From NCBI RefSeq assembly GCF_020166395.1, contig NZ_JAIQXU010000028.1:1-60895 (forward strand): a stretch of 60,895 bases of DNA, read 5' to 3'. The notes under the pieces are model-generated. The model was not told the origin of the DNA. It saw nothing but the letters and a program-made list of their open reading frames with translations, and searched no databases. How positions within the stretch are numbered: the first letter of the stretch is position 1; the number at the start of each line of letters is the position of its first letter. The stretch comes from Deinococcus betulae (GTDB lineage: Bacteria > Deinococcota > Deinococci > Deinococcales > Deinococcaceae). The position numbers and the translations under genes were made by a program. Of this stretch, positions 40,540 to 49,494 are shown in pieces.

Positions 40540-40640
40540 TCATCACGGTAACAGGAAAAGAGGTGACGATTGCTCGTAAGGGAACTACGAGCTCTGGAAG
40601 CTTGAAGAGGGTGCTCTCATCTCTCCAGACAGCTTCTCAA

Positions 40641-40669
40641 ATCGAAAGATAGAAATCTTTCTTTCAAAA
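40641..40669. promoter_or_regulatory. GAAAGAT...ATCTTTCTTTC dyad upstream of the DUF1016 gene
   Basis: GAAAGATAGAAATCTTTC followed by TTTC, 80 bp before the gene start; a member of the dispersed CTTTC/GAAAG motif family. Confidence 0.4.
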
Positions 40670-40748
40670 AAGATTCTCAATTACCGCTTCTAGCACGCTT
40701 AATGGCCCCGATTGAGCTTCTGTACAACCGACCTACACTGAAGTGGAC

Positions 40749-41789
40749 ATGGCCATCCCTCTTCAGTTACCCGAGGACTACGCCACGCTGCTGGGTGAGC
40801 TGAAGCAGCAGATTCGGCAGGCCCAGACGCGCGCCGTTCTGGCCGTCAACCGGGAGCTGATGGCGCTGTACTGGCGAATCGGCCAGAGCATCCTGGACCG
40901 GCAGGCTCAACAGGGGTGGGGGGCAAAGGTCATTGATCAACTGTCCCGTGACCTGCGGGCTGAGTTTCCTGATCTGAGGGGCTTTTCCCCCACCAACCTG
41001 AAATACATGCGTTCGTTCGCGCAGGCTTACCCGGACTTTCAAAGTGGTCAACAGCTTGTTGACCAATTGCCCTGGGGGCATCTGGTGACGCTTCTCAACA
41101 CCGTGAAAGACCCGGTCCAGCGTGAATGGTATGCCCGGTCGGCCATCCAGCATGGCTGGAGCCGAAGCGTCCTCCAACACCAGATTGACAGTCGACTCAT
41201 CGACCGGCAGGGGCAGGCCAGCACGAACTTCGACCGTGCGCTCCCCAGCGCGCAATCCGAGCTGGCGCAGCAACTCCTGAAAGACCCCTACAACTTTGAC
41301 TTTCTGTCCCTCCACGCCCAGGCCCTGGAGCGGGATCTTGAGAAGGGCCTCCTCGCGCACCTGAGAGATTTTATGCTTGAACTGGGTGTGGGCTTCGCCT
41401 TCGTGGGCAATCAGTATCACCTGGAAGTCGGGGGGGAAGACTTCTACCTTGATCTGCTCTTCTACCACCTGAAACTCCGCTGTTACGTCATCGTGGAGCT
41501 GAAAATCGGCGAGTTCAGGCCTGAGTACGTCGGGAAGATGAATTTCTACCTGAGTGCCGCCGATGACCTGCTGCGCCATGAGCAGGACGCGCCCAGCATC
41601 GGCCTGCTGCTGTGCCGCACTCAGAACAAGGTCATTGCGGAGTACGCCCTGCGCGGCGTGGACAAGCCCCTGGGCGTGAGCACCTACCAACTTGCAGAAA
41701 GCCTCCCTGCAGAGCTCGAAGGCAGCTTGCCCAGCATTGAGGCCTTGGAGCAGGAGCTGGCCACCCTGACACCGCACGAGGACGCGTGA
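40749..41789 (+). CDS. DUF1016 (YhcG-type) PD-(D/E)XK nuclease-domain protein
   Basis: 346 residues from the ATG at 40749 (a GTG two codons earlier is possible). The N-terminal DUF1016 helical part is VNRELMALYWRIGQSILDRQ, then LSRDLRAEFPDLRGFSPTNL. The C-terminal nuclease fold is DFYLDLLFYHLKLRCYVIVE followed by LKIGEFRPEYVGKMNFYL (D...E.K near 230-250). YhcG proteins are common accessory genes beside restriction systems. Its substrate is not known. The next gene, a truncated MBL-fold, starts inside its stop codon. Confidence 0.9.
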   Translation: MAIPLQLPEDYATLLGELKQQIRQAQTRAVLAVNRELMALYWRIGQSILDRQAQQGWGAKVIDQLSRDLRAEFPDLRGFSPTNLKYMRSFAQAYPDFQSGQQLVDQLPWGHLVTLLNTVKDPVQREWYARSAIQHGWSRSVLQHQIDSRLIDRQGQASTNFDRALPSAQSELAQQLLKDPYNFDFLSLHAQALERDLEKGLLAHLRDFMLELGVGFAFVGNQYHLEVGGEDFYLDLLFYHLKLRCYVIVELKIGEFRPEYVGKMNFYLSAADDLLRHEQDAPSIGLLLCRTQNKVIAEYALRGVDKPLGVSTYQLAESLPAELEGSLPSIEALEQELATLTPHEDA

Positions 41790-41915
41790 CCACGCCTCTG
41801 CGGTTTCTTGGCCTGGGCGGCACAGAGGAGGTGGGCGCCAGTTCGTCCCTCTATCTGTTGAAGGAAGGCCATCTCCTGATCGATGCAGGCCTCCGCCCAG
41901 GTCAGGTGACCCGCC
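41786..41915 (+). pseudogene. 5' fragment of an MBL-fold hydrolase gene
   Basis: Starts at the GTG overlapping the DUF1016 stop (GTGA). Reads RFLGLGGTEEVGASSSLYLL, then LLIDAGLRPGQ, the first strands of a metallo-beta-lactamase fold RNase J or KH-MBL-type protein. It then loses similarity: the His-rich metal motif (HxHxDH) never appears, because the sequence runs into the GIY-YIG gene from the other strand. The DUF1016/MBL pair was probably one operon before the 3' part was lost. Confidence 0.7.
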
Positions 41916-41927
41916 ATTCACTTCCCG

Positions 41928-43055
41928 TCACATCGTCACCTCAGCCCAGTACTTCACTACATCGGACAAACTCGGCTGCGCCATGGGTGTAGCGAGAAAC
42001 GGCCCTTCCGGTGGCCAAGTGTGCACCGGCCAACCCTTGACGGTCAGCGACCAGGTGCGCGGCGGCATGATCGTCAACTGCAGGAGGTCGCGTAGGACGC
42101 ACAGGCACCGGAGGTAATCAGCGTTTGGAACATGCAATGAGCGCCAGGTCCAGGGGGCACTTAGATCGTTCTGCACGGCCTGGGCGACTTCGACTGCCAG
42201 CGACGGGTGCTGTTGAAGGTAGGTGGCCAGGCGAGCCGGGTCGAGATCACCCGTAAGCAGGAACACGGTGCTGGGCAGCACCCATGATGAGCGGCTTGCC
42301 AGCGTCCCGCCCATGCGACGCACATCGAATGTCGCCTCATCGTCCATGAACGACAGCGCTCCCTCCGCCAATGATCGGCGGAGGTGTGGCAGCGCGTGCA
42401 CTGCCCACACGACCAACCTGGCATCACCGTTCAAGAGCTCACGCCGCCAGTCGACAGGACGGACACCCACTTCATCAGACATCACCAACGCCAGCAGCTC
42501 GTGCGCGGCGCTCAGACTTCCTAACTCGACGTATTCACGGAGCGTGTCCAGCGCCCTATCCACGCCACGTTGAACCTCGTGGCCGAGGCGCGCGGCACCG
42601 TCAATGCTCAGTGGCACGGGAGACGCGTCGGTCGCCGCCCGAAGCACGTTCAGACTCTGGCGCACCACGGAGTACTCGACGGCAGGAGAGGGGCGATGGG
42701 GGACAATGACCTGCACGTCCCCCGATGATCCGGTCGGCCAGTCAGCCAAGGCGCATGCCGCCCCGACTACCTCACGGACCGAGACGCGGAAGAACTCACG
42801 CCCAGCTTGAACGCGTTGCGCTGCGAACTGCTGATGCAGGGCCAGTTCCAGCGCGGACGGGCGCTCAGTCATCAGGCAGAACTCCACGCGGAAGGGCATC
42901 GGCAGGCCAGTCGTCGTCAGTTCCGCTGCCCGGGTGAACGGATCCCGACTGGTCATGCCCACCTTCAGCACACCAGGCAGACTCTCGTTGCTCAGGACAT
43001 ACACGTAGCCGGACACAGTCGCAGCGTAGACCATGCCAAACGGGCAGGCGAACAT
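41928..43055 (-). CDS. GIY-YIG (T5orf172-like) nuclease-domain protein
   Basis: 375 residues. The N-terminal domain (residues about 12-110) has GYVYVLSNESLPGVLKVGMT, SRDPFTRAAELTTTGLP, FRVEFCLMTERPSALELALH and GREFFRV, the MUG113/T5orf172 variant of the GIY-YIG fold. The C-terminal 250 residues are unrecognised, with helical repeats and a Trp-rich end. It probably binds or nicks DNA. Start could also be the Met at residue 8. Its 3' end abuts the broken MBL gene. Confidence 0.75.
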   Translation of the reverse strand: MFACPFGMVYAATVSGYVYVLSNESLPGVLKVGMTSRDPFTRAAELTTTGLPMPFRVEFCLMTERPSALELALHQQFAAQRVQAGREFFRVSVREVVGAACALADWPTGSSGDVQVIVPHRPSPAVEYSVVRQSLNVLRAATDASPVPLSIDGAARLGHEVQRGVDRALDTLREYVELGSLSAAHELLALVMSDEVGVRPVDWRRELLNGDARLVVWAVHALPHLRRSLAEGALSFMDDEATFDVRRMGGTLASRSSWVLPSTVFLLTGDLDPARLATYLQQHPSLAVEVAQAVQNDLSAPWTWRSLHVPNADYLRCLCVLRDLLQLTIMPPRTWSLTVKGWPVHTWPPEGPFLATPMAQPSLSDVVKYWAEVTM

Positions 43056-43199
43056 CTCACGCTCAGGAACAGCGCGTGCGCTGCTCCTGCCGCCACCCGG
43101 TTGATCATTCCAGGTTCAGCGGCAGCAGTCCCAGAAGGTCGTCCTTGCTCGGTGGCCACCCTTATCTCTCCGCTTGATTGTTGACAAATAGAACTGTCG

Positions 43200-43514
43200 T
43201 CACCGCAAGAGCATGTGTAAACAGGATTCAAGCGACGTCTCAACCTGATTGGCGCTCAGGCAATCCATCAGCCTGCTCCAATAGTCGAGCATGACCTCGT
43301 CGTATAACGCCAGGTCATGCTCAGTGACCCCGTCGTTTTCGAAGTACCACGCTAGCCTCTCCTTCTCAGCCGCCGTTGCAGAGAGAAGTTGTTCCCGGCT
43401 CACGTTCTGAAGCTGACCGCCATCCTGCATCAAACGTCCTATAGCGGCGCGGAAAGCGTCACGCAATAAACTCACGGACCGCCCAACATTGTCCAACTGC
43501 CTTTCACTGTTCAT
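43200..43514 (-). CDS. Hypothetical helical protein
   Basis: 104 residues from the ATG at 43514. Helical and acidic: SVSLLRDAFRAAIGRLMQDG, EKERLAWYFENDGVTEHDLA. No domain recognised. It is upstream of the GIY-YIG gene on the same strand (144-bp gap). Confidence 0.45.
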   Translation of the reverse strand: MNSERQLDNVGRSVSLLRDAFRAAIGRLMQDGGQLQNVSREQLLSATAAEKERLAWYFENDGVTEHDLALYDEVMLDYWSRLMDCLSANQVETSLESCLHMLLR

Positions 43515-44008
43515 AGTTCTCCAAAGGTCACGTTGATCGATTCTGGCGGGCTTTCCCGCCTCTAGCATGGAAGGACCACAAACTTACTTCTTGGTCGGGA
43601 GTCTTGATGTTCCGCCCGAGAGTTCGATGATCTCGACCGTGCCGTTCTTGATGCCTTTTTCGAGGGCACTGTTTAGAACTGTCCCCGTGAACTGCAGCAT
43701 GCCGCCTTTCCCGGCCTCCAGGCATGCAGCAGTAGTAAATTCTCAGTCAGCCAGCTGGTCTGTGTTGCCTGACGGCCAGGGTCCTTCCGCGCGGCTAAGG
43801 AGACTTCTGGGAATTTTGATGACCACATCCGGATTCCCATCACTCTAGAGCTGGAACAGAACCTCCTGTCAAGGCTGTAATGCAGTATCTGAGCTAGTTG
43901 AGTTACACCCCATCCCCACACGCGGGCTCTTCGCTCAGCACGATCTTTCCCTGTCCAGTTGAAGTGCGTTTCACCTGAATCTGGCACCTGTCAGGCCGGG
44001 TCTACACG
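43515..44008 (-). pseudogene. Degenerate region with a gene-tail remnant
   Basis: No intact gene. On the minus strand near 43586-43700 a frame reads LQFTGTVLNSALEKGIKNGT, then VEIIELSGGTSRLPTKK, ending in a stop. This looks like the end of a real protein but lacks a start. The segment 43860-43990 contains other short frames without resemblance. Probably an old deletion or insertion scar. Confidence 0.35.
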
Positions 44009-46204
44009 TCAACCTGACCTGGGATTCACCGCTTGCAACTCTACTGTTAAGCCGGTGACCTCCGCCCCTTGAGCCTGGACCTCAATGGTAGCGAGCCCAC
44101 CGTCGATCAGTGGGCCTGTGGGCGTCAGGTGCGCCAAGGTGAGTGCTGGGCTGCCGAGGCGGTTCTCCCAGACCCGCACATGCAAATCCCCGTAAAGGCC
44201 GCCATCCTCCAGAGCTTGGCCAGCGGACTCCAGGTGGTATGGGAGGTACACAGTTCTGCCCTGCATGGACTTCTGATCTAACAGGCGACGGGCCTGGGCA
44301 AAAGCCTGCCTGACGAGCATCTCTGGCGGGCCAGTTATGACGACCTCTCCGTCATACGCGAATGGACCAGCACTGCTCTTCACCCGGAGTTCGATACTCC
44401 CCCGCCGAGCCTCAGGGCTCAGCTCATCACGAGGATCCGCCGGGTACTTCACGCTGACCCCGCCCGATGCCGCTTTCAGTGACGTTACTGGGCTTGCTCT
44501 GCGCTCCGCACGCTCGGACAGAATGGTCAGTACGGCGGTCAGGGGCGGTAGAGGCACGGTGGGTGGTTGAGTCCCGGTCAGACCCACCCGGACCAGCGCC
44601 GGGGCCGCTTTGGCACGGGCCGGTAACCCAACCGCGCGGAACCTCTCCCAATCCTCCGGTTGCAGCTCTTCTCGCTGGCTCAGCGTCAGACTTTCCAGGC
44701 CCCCGGTGGCCAGCAGCACCAGTTCAGGGTTAAAGCTGTTCAGGATGTGCTTGCTGTACCTCAGCCAGTCGGGGTACAGCGCCAGGCCAAACACCTCACC
44801 GAGGTCGCCCATCACCGTCGCGTACAGCTGGCCAGCTGTGCCGTCAGGGTTCGTCCAGCTCACCCGCACGGGTTTGTCAGGCGCAAAGTTTTGCCATGGT
44901 TTAGCGTTCACAAAGCGCGCGAAGGCCTCCAGCAGGGCTTTGACATCCTGGTCCGGCACATCCTGGAGAAACGCGTGTGGACGCTGACATTCGATCTGGG
45001 CCTGCATCTCGGCCCCGACTTCTTCCGTCAGGTGGGCCAGCAGTGCCTCAAGCTCAGGACTGTCCCGCCGCTCAACCCTGATCCCGAGTGAAGCCAGCGC
45101 CGTGTGCAGCGAGAACGCCAGGGCCGCGTCCAAGGTGAAGATCTGCCCGGGACGCTGCGGCCTCAGATCATCTGCTTCAGGGGCCAGCATCGTCTCGATC
45201 ACGATTTCCTGCACAACCTGCGCCGTGATGTCGGTCGTGACCTCGCTGGTCACGATCTGCCCACTCGCGGCGTCCACCACCAGGACCACGGCGGGGACAC
45301 CCTCTTCCGGGGGCAAGATGTCTGGCATCTCCTGAACAGCGACCAGCCAGACGGTTTCAGCCTGCAAGGGCAGCGTCTGGACGTAAGCCAGGACTTCCTG
45401 ATCGAGGTCCTGGTCTGGAACGCTTGTGTCCTCAGGGGAAGTGGGCGTCTGAATCAGGGTGCGGGTCGGTGGATCTGCTTCTAGAGGATCCTGCCCGTTG
45501 GTCGGTGTTGATGGCGTGGGCGGCCAGCTCTCGTCGCTTCCTCCTGCGTAACCGCAGACCCCCATGCGCGGTGAATTGACGACAGGTAGCTGCTCATCAC
45601 GGGTCTTCTGACCATGCGCGCCGCAATACAGCAGCGGACCACCCGTGGCGGCGTCAGCTTCCCAGGAATGGACCCATTTGGCCGGTTTCTCGCACCGAGA
45701 ACACATCAGGACTGGCGCCAGGTTCCGTGCGAGCAATTTGATCTTCCCGGTCGCCTTGCCGCTCACTGCCTCGTAGGCCTGAACCTGCACGGTTAAGTTG
45801 GTGCTGCTGCCGAAATCGTAGGTGTACCCAAACTTGTCGCCCGGCTGCAGACCAAGTTTGGCCAGCGGAGGCTGTCTGGTCCGTCTGGGTGCTCTGTACG
45901 GGTCGAAATTGCTGTCGTCCTGTGGCCCGATGGTAAAGCTGCTCAGATGACCGCAGCAGTCCAGCCAGAGATCGCGCAGGAAACGGTCAAGGTCATCCAA
46001 GGTGGCCTGAGGCGTGAGCTCGACGTCCAGCCAGTACGCAGGCAGATCAGTGCCACTGACGCGGAAGCGGAACACATCGTGGGTCGGTCCGTCCGTTGCC
46101 TGCCTCAGGGCACACCCGGCTTGATGCCTGGTCATGCTGGCTTTGGCACCGACGTAGCCACAGGCGCGGCACATTCCCCGAGACGGCGGACGGGACCTGG
46201 TCAT
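44009..46204 (-). CDS. Plasmid pRiA4b ORF-3-like protein with long C-terminal extension
   Basis: 731 residues. N-terminal zinc-finger-like part (CRACGYVGAKASMTRH with HQAGC). Next the pRiA4b ORF-3 / IS1096 passenger domain: YWLDVELTPQATLDDLDRFL, RDLWLDCCGHLSSFTIG, KFGYTYDFGSSTNL. Then a Cys-rich ribbon (MCSRCEKPAKW, YCGAHG) ending LPVVNSPRMGVCGYAG. The remaining about 480 residues are DUF6930-like (VWLVAVQEMP, VVLVVDAASGQIVTS; QLYATVMGDLGEVFGLALYP). A known plasmid-borne architecture with unknown function. The strong dyad at 46252-46294 lies upstream. Confidence 0.75.
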   Translation of the reverse strand: MTRSRPPSRGMCRACGYVGAKASMTRHQAGCALRQATDGPTHDVFRFRVSGTDLPAYWLDVELTPQATLDDLDRFLRDLWLDCCGHLSSFTIGPQDDSNFDPYRAPRRTRQPPLAKLGLQPGDKFGYTYDFGSSTNLTVQVQAYEAVSGKATGKIKLLARNLAPVLMCSRCEKPAKWVHSWEADAATGGPLLYCGAHGQKTRDEQLPVVNSPRMGVCGYAGGSDESWPPTPSTPTNGQDPLEADPPTRTLIQTPTSPEDTSVPDQDLDQEVLAYVQTLPLQAETVWLVAVQEMPDILPPEEGVPAVVLVVDAASGQIVTSEVTTDITAQVVQEIVIETMLAPEADDLRPQRPGQIFTLDAALAFSLHTALASLGIRVERRDSPELEALLAHLTEEVGAEMQAQIECQRPHAFLQDVPDQDVKALLEAFARFVNAKPWQNFAPDKPVRVSWTNPDGTAGQLYATVMGDLGEVFGLALYPDWLRYSKHILNSFNPELVLLATGGLESLTLSQREELQPEDWERFRAVGLPARAKAAPALVRVGLTGTQPPTVPLPPLTAVLTILSERAERRASPVTSLKAASGGVSVKYPADPRDELSPEARRGSIELRVKSSAGPFAYDGEVVITGPPEMLVRQAFAQARRLLDQKSMQGRTVYLPYHLESAGQALEDGGLYGDLHVRVWENRLGSPALTLAHLTPTGPLIDGGLATIEVQAQGAEVTGLTVELQAVNPRSG

Positions 46205-46251
46205 GGCAGGAGTGTACGGCCCCTTTCGTACTGCTCAACGCACATGCACTC

Positions 46252-46294
46252 TCTTGAAATATCTTATGAAAGTTTTCTTTCAAGAAATATTTCA
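46252..46294. promoter_or_regulatory. Long dyad upstream of the pRiA4b-like gene
   Basis: Nearly symmetric: TTGAAATAT and GAAAG on one side, CTTTC and ATATTTCAA on the other, around TTTT. It carries the GAAAG/CTTTC core found at five other places. Confidence 0.55.
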
Positions 46295-46387
46295 ATGAGG
46301 TTTTTGATGATCTCGCGTTGCTTGCAGCTGCATCCTCATGACTGTCTGCAGCCTATTTCCCAGCCAGGTTGAACGGCTGTTCGCCTC

Positions 46388-47215
46388 TCACAAGACCGAC
46401 CTCAGCAACGTCGTCAGCTTCCCATCCACATTCACGTGGAGCATGCCCAGCTTCCTGATGGCCGGTTCCAGGTCCAGCTGATACGCAGGTTTGTGATCGG
46501 GCCCCTGAAGCGTCCTGAGCTGCCTCCACTCCATGTGCCCATGCACGCTGGCCTGATGCCCTTCAGGAAGTGGCCACTGCACCTCACACCCGTCTTCCAG
46601 CCCCAAAGGGAACCAGACCACTGGATCCTCCTGTGCATTCGGCGTTAAGAACTCGGCCCTCTCCAATCCGCGTTCAATGCGCAGGGGATTAGGCCGCGTG
46701 GCATGCGCCGCCAGAACCTGCTGCCCAGGCGGACCGACACTGCACCACAGCCGGCCATGTTCCCGCAGCCAGCGGAGGTCATCTGGCAGAGGTCCTGCCG
46801 TGTCTCGGAGGCGCCAGCCGTAGCCCGCCGCTGCTTCCCGGCCTCCGTGTCGCCACCAGATGTTCAGGAACCCTTCGTGTCCGTCAAGCACCGCCCCAAT
46901 GGCCATCACCTCATGGTTGCCCAGGAGGACCGTGGCTTGCCCAGCCGCATGAAGGGCCCGGACCTGCCGGAGTACCTCCCTCGAGTCGTCTGGGGCACCG
47001 GCTGAACGGTCATCGCGGCGGGCTAAGCGGCGATGCGGCGCATCGTCAATCAGATCCCCCAGGAACACCAGCGAGACCCCTGGAATTTCTCGTGCGGTGT
47101 TCAGCACAGTCTGAAGTCGGGGCAGATGCCCGTGAAGGTCCGGCACCATCAGGTGACCACCAGGAAGGGGCGCTGTCTTTGGCAAGGTGACCTCTTCTGC
47201 CGATTGAGCCGTCAA
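46388..47215 (-). CDS. Metallophosphoesterase
   Basis: 275 residues from a TTG that overlaps the preceding gene's stop (TTGA). All calcineurin-type motifs are visible: VPDLHGHLPRL (D.H.H near 26), FLGDLIDD near 53, VLLGNHEVMAIG near 98, AAHATR, and SVHGHMEW near 232. Binds two metals and hydrolyses a phosphodiester or monoester, as in serine/threonine protein phosphatase or Ap4A hydrolase types. Cytoplasmic. Second gene of a pair with an exported protein. Confidence 0.85.
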   Translation of the reverse strand: MTAQSAEEVTLPKTAPLPGGHLMVPDLHGHLPRLQTVLNTAREIPGVSLVFLGDLIDDAPHRRLARRDDRSAGAPDDSREVLRQVRALHAAGQATVLLGNHEVMAIGAVLDGHEGFLNIWWRHGGREAAAGYGWRLRDTAGPLPDDLRWLREHGRLWCSVGPPGQQVLAAHATRPNPLRIERGLERAEFLTPNAQEDPVVWFPLGLEDGCEVQWPLPEGHQASVHGHMEWRQLRTLQGPDHKPAYQLDLEPAIRKLGMLHVNVDGKLTTLLRSVL

Positions 47216-47979
47216 CTTTGGTTTGTCAGAGACAGCTTGCGCAGGCCTGCCTGACCGTTATTGCCAGATGAAACACCTGCGGGCATCGGGGGCCTCGCTG
47301 GTGGCGCACACTCCTCAACCCAGCCCCTGAATTGTTCAACTGGGCCTGGAGGCCATATGAAAGCGTACACGGTGAAGATCTCAGCGGTCGAGTTATCCCA
47401 ACCCAGAGAGTCGCGTTCAAACTTGAAACAGGTCTGGCCTGGCATGCCGATTTCGTCTTGCTCCCAGTGCATGTCATTCGAAAATCCGGCCTGACCAGCG
47501 GCGAGAGACATGCCCAGGCTGTACAACACCGGTCTTCGGTCCAGGGAGGACGGGGGCACCGGGAGATGGACGAGAAACGACCGACGCATGGCGGTCCAGG
47601 CCGCAAGCGGTGCTGTACTGCGGATACGGTAAAAGGGAATTAATCGATCTGACGACCCAGGGATTATGTTCGGAACTTTGAATGGCGCGAGGCGCTCTAC
47701 CGTGAGGGTGTGCAGGATGGTTGGCGGATCAAGCCATTCATTGGGTGCCGTAATTTGGATGCCATCCAAACTGGTGATGGTCTGGCCTGGGCCGATGGCA
47801 TGGATGGCGACGGCGGGCGTGTCGTTCGGGCGTACAAGGGGTAGATGTTGAGGGACCTGAAGCTTTAGCGCGATGTGGTGGTGTGTGCGCCCGGGGCAGC
47901 GGCCCTCAGAGCAAGGTGCTGTGCGGGCCGTCATGACGGAGAGGCTCAACAACGCAAACAGCAGGAGAGGACGCCGCAT
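47212..47979 (-). CDS. Putative exported protein
   Basis: 255 residues from the ATG at 47979. The longer frame start is less likely, because the signal peptide MRRPLLLFALLSLSVMTART begins here. Four Cys in the mature part (PCSEGRCPG, QTCFKFE, EECAPPA). No domain recognised. Coupled to the metallophosphoesterase by a 4-base overlap. Confidence 0.55.
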   Translation of the reverse strand: MRRPLLLFALLSLSVMTARTAPCSEGRCPGRTHHHIALKLQVPQHLPLVRPNDTPAVAIHAIGPGQTITSLDGIQITAPNEWLDPPTILHTLTVERLAPFKVPNIIPGSSDRLIPFYRIRSTAPLAAWTAMRRSFLVHLPVPPSSLDRRPVLYSLGMSLAAGQAGFSNDMHWEQDEIGMPGQTCFKFERDSLGWDNSTAEIFTVYAFIWPPGPVEQFRGWVEECAPPARPPMPAGVSSGNNGQAGLRKLSLTNQS

Positions 47980-48149
47980 AGGTAGACGAATTCTTCCATG
48001 ACCGAGATGTCGAGGGAGACGCAGCTGCGGGGGCCCACGGAGATACACCCGAGGTGTGACACCGACCTATGGCGAGACAGCCGACATGTGCCCTTGAGGG
48101 CCCAGGTTCGTTGTCAGCCTGGAGGGGGCGGTCTTAACACAGCTGATAA

Positions 48150-48189
48150 ACCCTCTCTGACGGCCCACTAATGGGCCGTCAGAGAGGGT
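48150..48189. terminator. Strong bidirectional terminator
   Basis: 18-bp perfect stem (ACCCTCTCTGACGGCCCA and its complement) with loop CTAA. The 3' arm overlaps the stop of the gene at 48179-49051, which it terminates. No long T run; it may act mainly as an mRNA-stabilising hairpin. Confidence 0.75.
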
Positions 48190-49051
48190 CTGTCTGGGGA
48201 CTTGACTGCTTCGCATCCAGCAGCACGCTTGGAGAGCGGAGCGGCTGATGCAGATTCAGATTGATCAGCTCATTCATCTCGCTGCCTCGTCTGGCGTACA
48301 GACGCCCTTCACGGGCCAGCACCAACCGGCCCTGCTGATCGAGATCGGCCCAGGAGGCGCCTTCTAACAGTGGCACCGCCTCTGGACCATGCCAGATGTA
48401 CCTGACATACCGGGTGTGCCGGGGTGAACTGATGAACCGCAACTCCAATGCCTTCTTCCTGAACACGATGGGATGAGCCTCACCCATGCATCTCCACCGC
48501 TCTGGCCAGGCTGTGACCCGCCAGTCGGTGCGCTGCAGGGCGATCACGAACGTGTCCACCCGTTGCCGGTCGCATGCCACACCCTCGACCACAAAGCCTT
48601 TGGCCTCAATCAGTGCCTTGAGCGCCTTGGCTGAATGGTTGATGGTCAGAACATGGTTGTCCGTGAATACACCACCGCCGCTCCAGTAATCAGAGGCATT
48701 CCAGAGGCCCAACGCCTTGACCCAGGGCGGGCGGCATAACGCGGTCCACGACCACATGCGTTCCCCATCGAATTGCTCTGCGGCAGCCTGCACCCTACGC
48801 CGGGCTTCATTGTGGGCGACGTACAGCAGATGCTGGCCATCCGGGGACAGATCACTCATCCATTCGTACAGCCGGCCGTGGAACCAGGAGCCTGGGGTGA
48901 TCTCGTCCGTGCGTGTGTTCCACTGGTACAGCCGAGTCCAGCGGCTGGGGCCACGCCGGAAGATGACGGCGGTGCTGGCTTCGCTGGCCAGCAAGGCCCA
49001 GATGCGGACTGGCGCCGGGGGGGTGTGGGCGGGCCCTTTTGGCCGGGTCAT
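48179..49051 (-). CDS. Hypothetical protein, WD40/TolB-like beta-propeller fragment
   Basis: 290 residues. Has propeller-type blades (TAVIFRRGPSRWTRLYQWNT, WMSDLSPDGQHLLYVAHNEA; later DLDQQGRLVLAREGRLYARR). No signal peptide. Probably a cytoplasmic sensor-type propeller as seen in the TolB/WD40 groups. The family is not identified. Confidence 0.55.
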   Translation of the reverse strand: MTRPKGPAHTPPAPVRIWALLASEASTAVIFRRGPSRWTRLYQWNTRTDEITPGSWFHGRLYEWMSDLSPDGQHLLYVAHNEARRRVQAAAEQFDGERMWSWTALCRPPWVKALGLWNASDYWSGGGVFTDNHVLTINHSAKALKALIEAKGFVVEGVACDRQRVDTFVIALQRTDWRVTAWPERWRCMGEAHPIVFRKKALELRFISSPRHTRYVRYIWHGPEAVPLLEGASWADLDQQGRLVLAREGRLYARRGSEMNELINLNLHQPLRSPSVLLDAKQSSPQTDPL

Positions 49052-49494
49052 GGTGTCATCCTGGCACGTACAGAGGCGCGTTCATCCGCTTGATCAAGAG
49101 GACGGTTACTGACCGGAGAGGCCATAGAGAAGCGGCGGACCAACCTTGACGGCCACTGTGCGCAGTGGCAACGGCTGGAACGTGAATCCTACCGACTCCG
49201 TGAGGGAGAAAACGAAAATGCCTTTTGAAAGTCGTGCATGCTTTCCGGCATTTTTGGCGCCATTGCGCCCTCCCGGCTGCAAAACCTGATTACATCACTT
49301 CACAAGGGTGCTATGCTTCAGTCTATCGGAGGCGAACTGACAATCCACCCCACGTAGACCCACCACCAAAACCGAAAATCCCCGCTTGCCGGCGAGGATT
49401 TCTGGTAAAGCTCAGTTAGGAGAAGCGGAAAAACGACTATGCCGCCATTCTAACTGGGAAGCCCCCCTGTTGCAAGTTTGCAAGGGAGAGACCC
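49052..49494. other. Control region upstream of the candidate Rep gene
   Basis: 443 bp without a gene. Dyads: CCACTG-TGCG-CAGTGG (49153-49168); ATGCC...GGCATTTTT (about 49210-49247); AAATCCCCGC with GCGAGGATTT (about 49377-49405), terminator-like. A TTGCAAG repeat (TTGCAAGTTTGCAAG) lies near 49470 before the Rep start. Such hairpins would suit a counter-transcript or leader control of replication. No clear iterons or DnaA boxes seen. Confidence 0.35.

Noticed and set aside
40767..41921. 384-codon minus-strand frame
   Set aside because: Antisense to DUF1016 and the MBL fragment, which have clear motifs.
43673..43987. Transposase remnant on the minus strand
   Set aside because: Some RRARVWGWG-like sequence looked suggestive, but no catalytic motif or repeat ends could be found.
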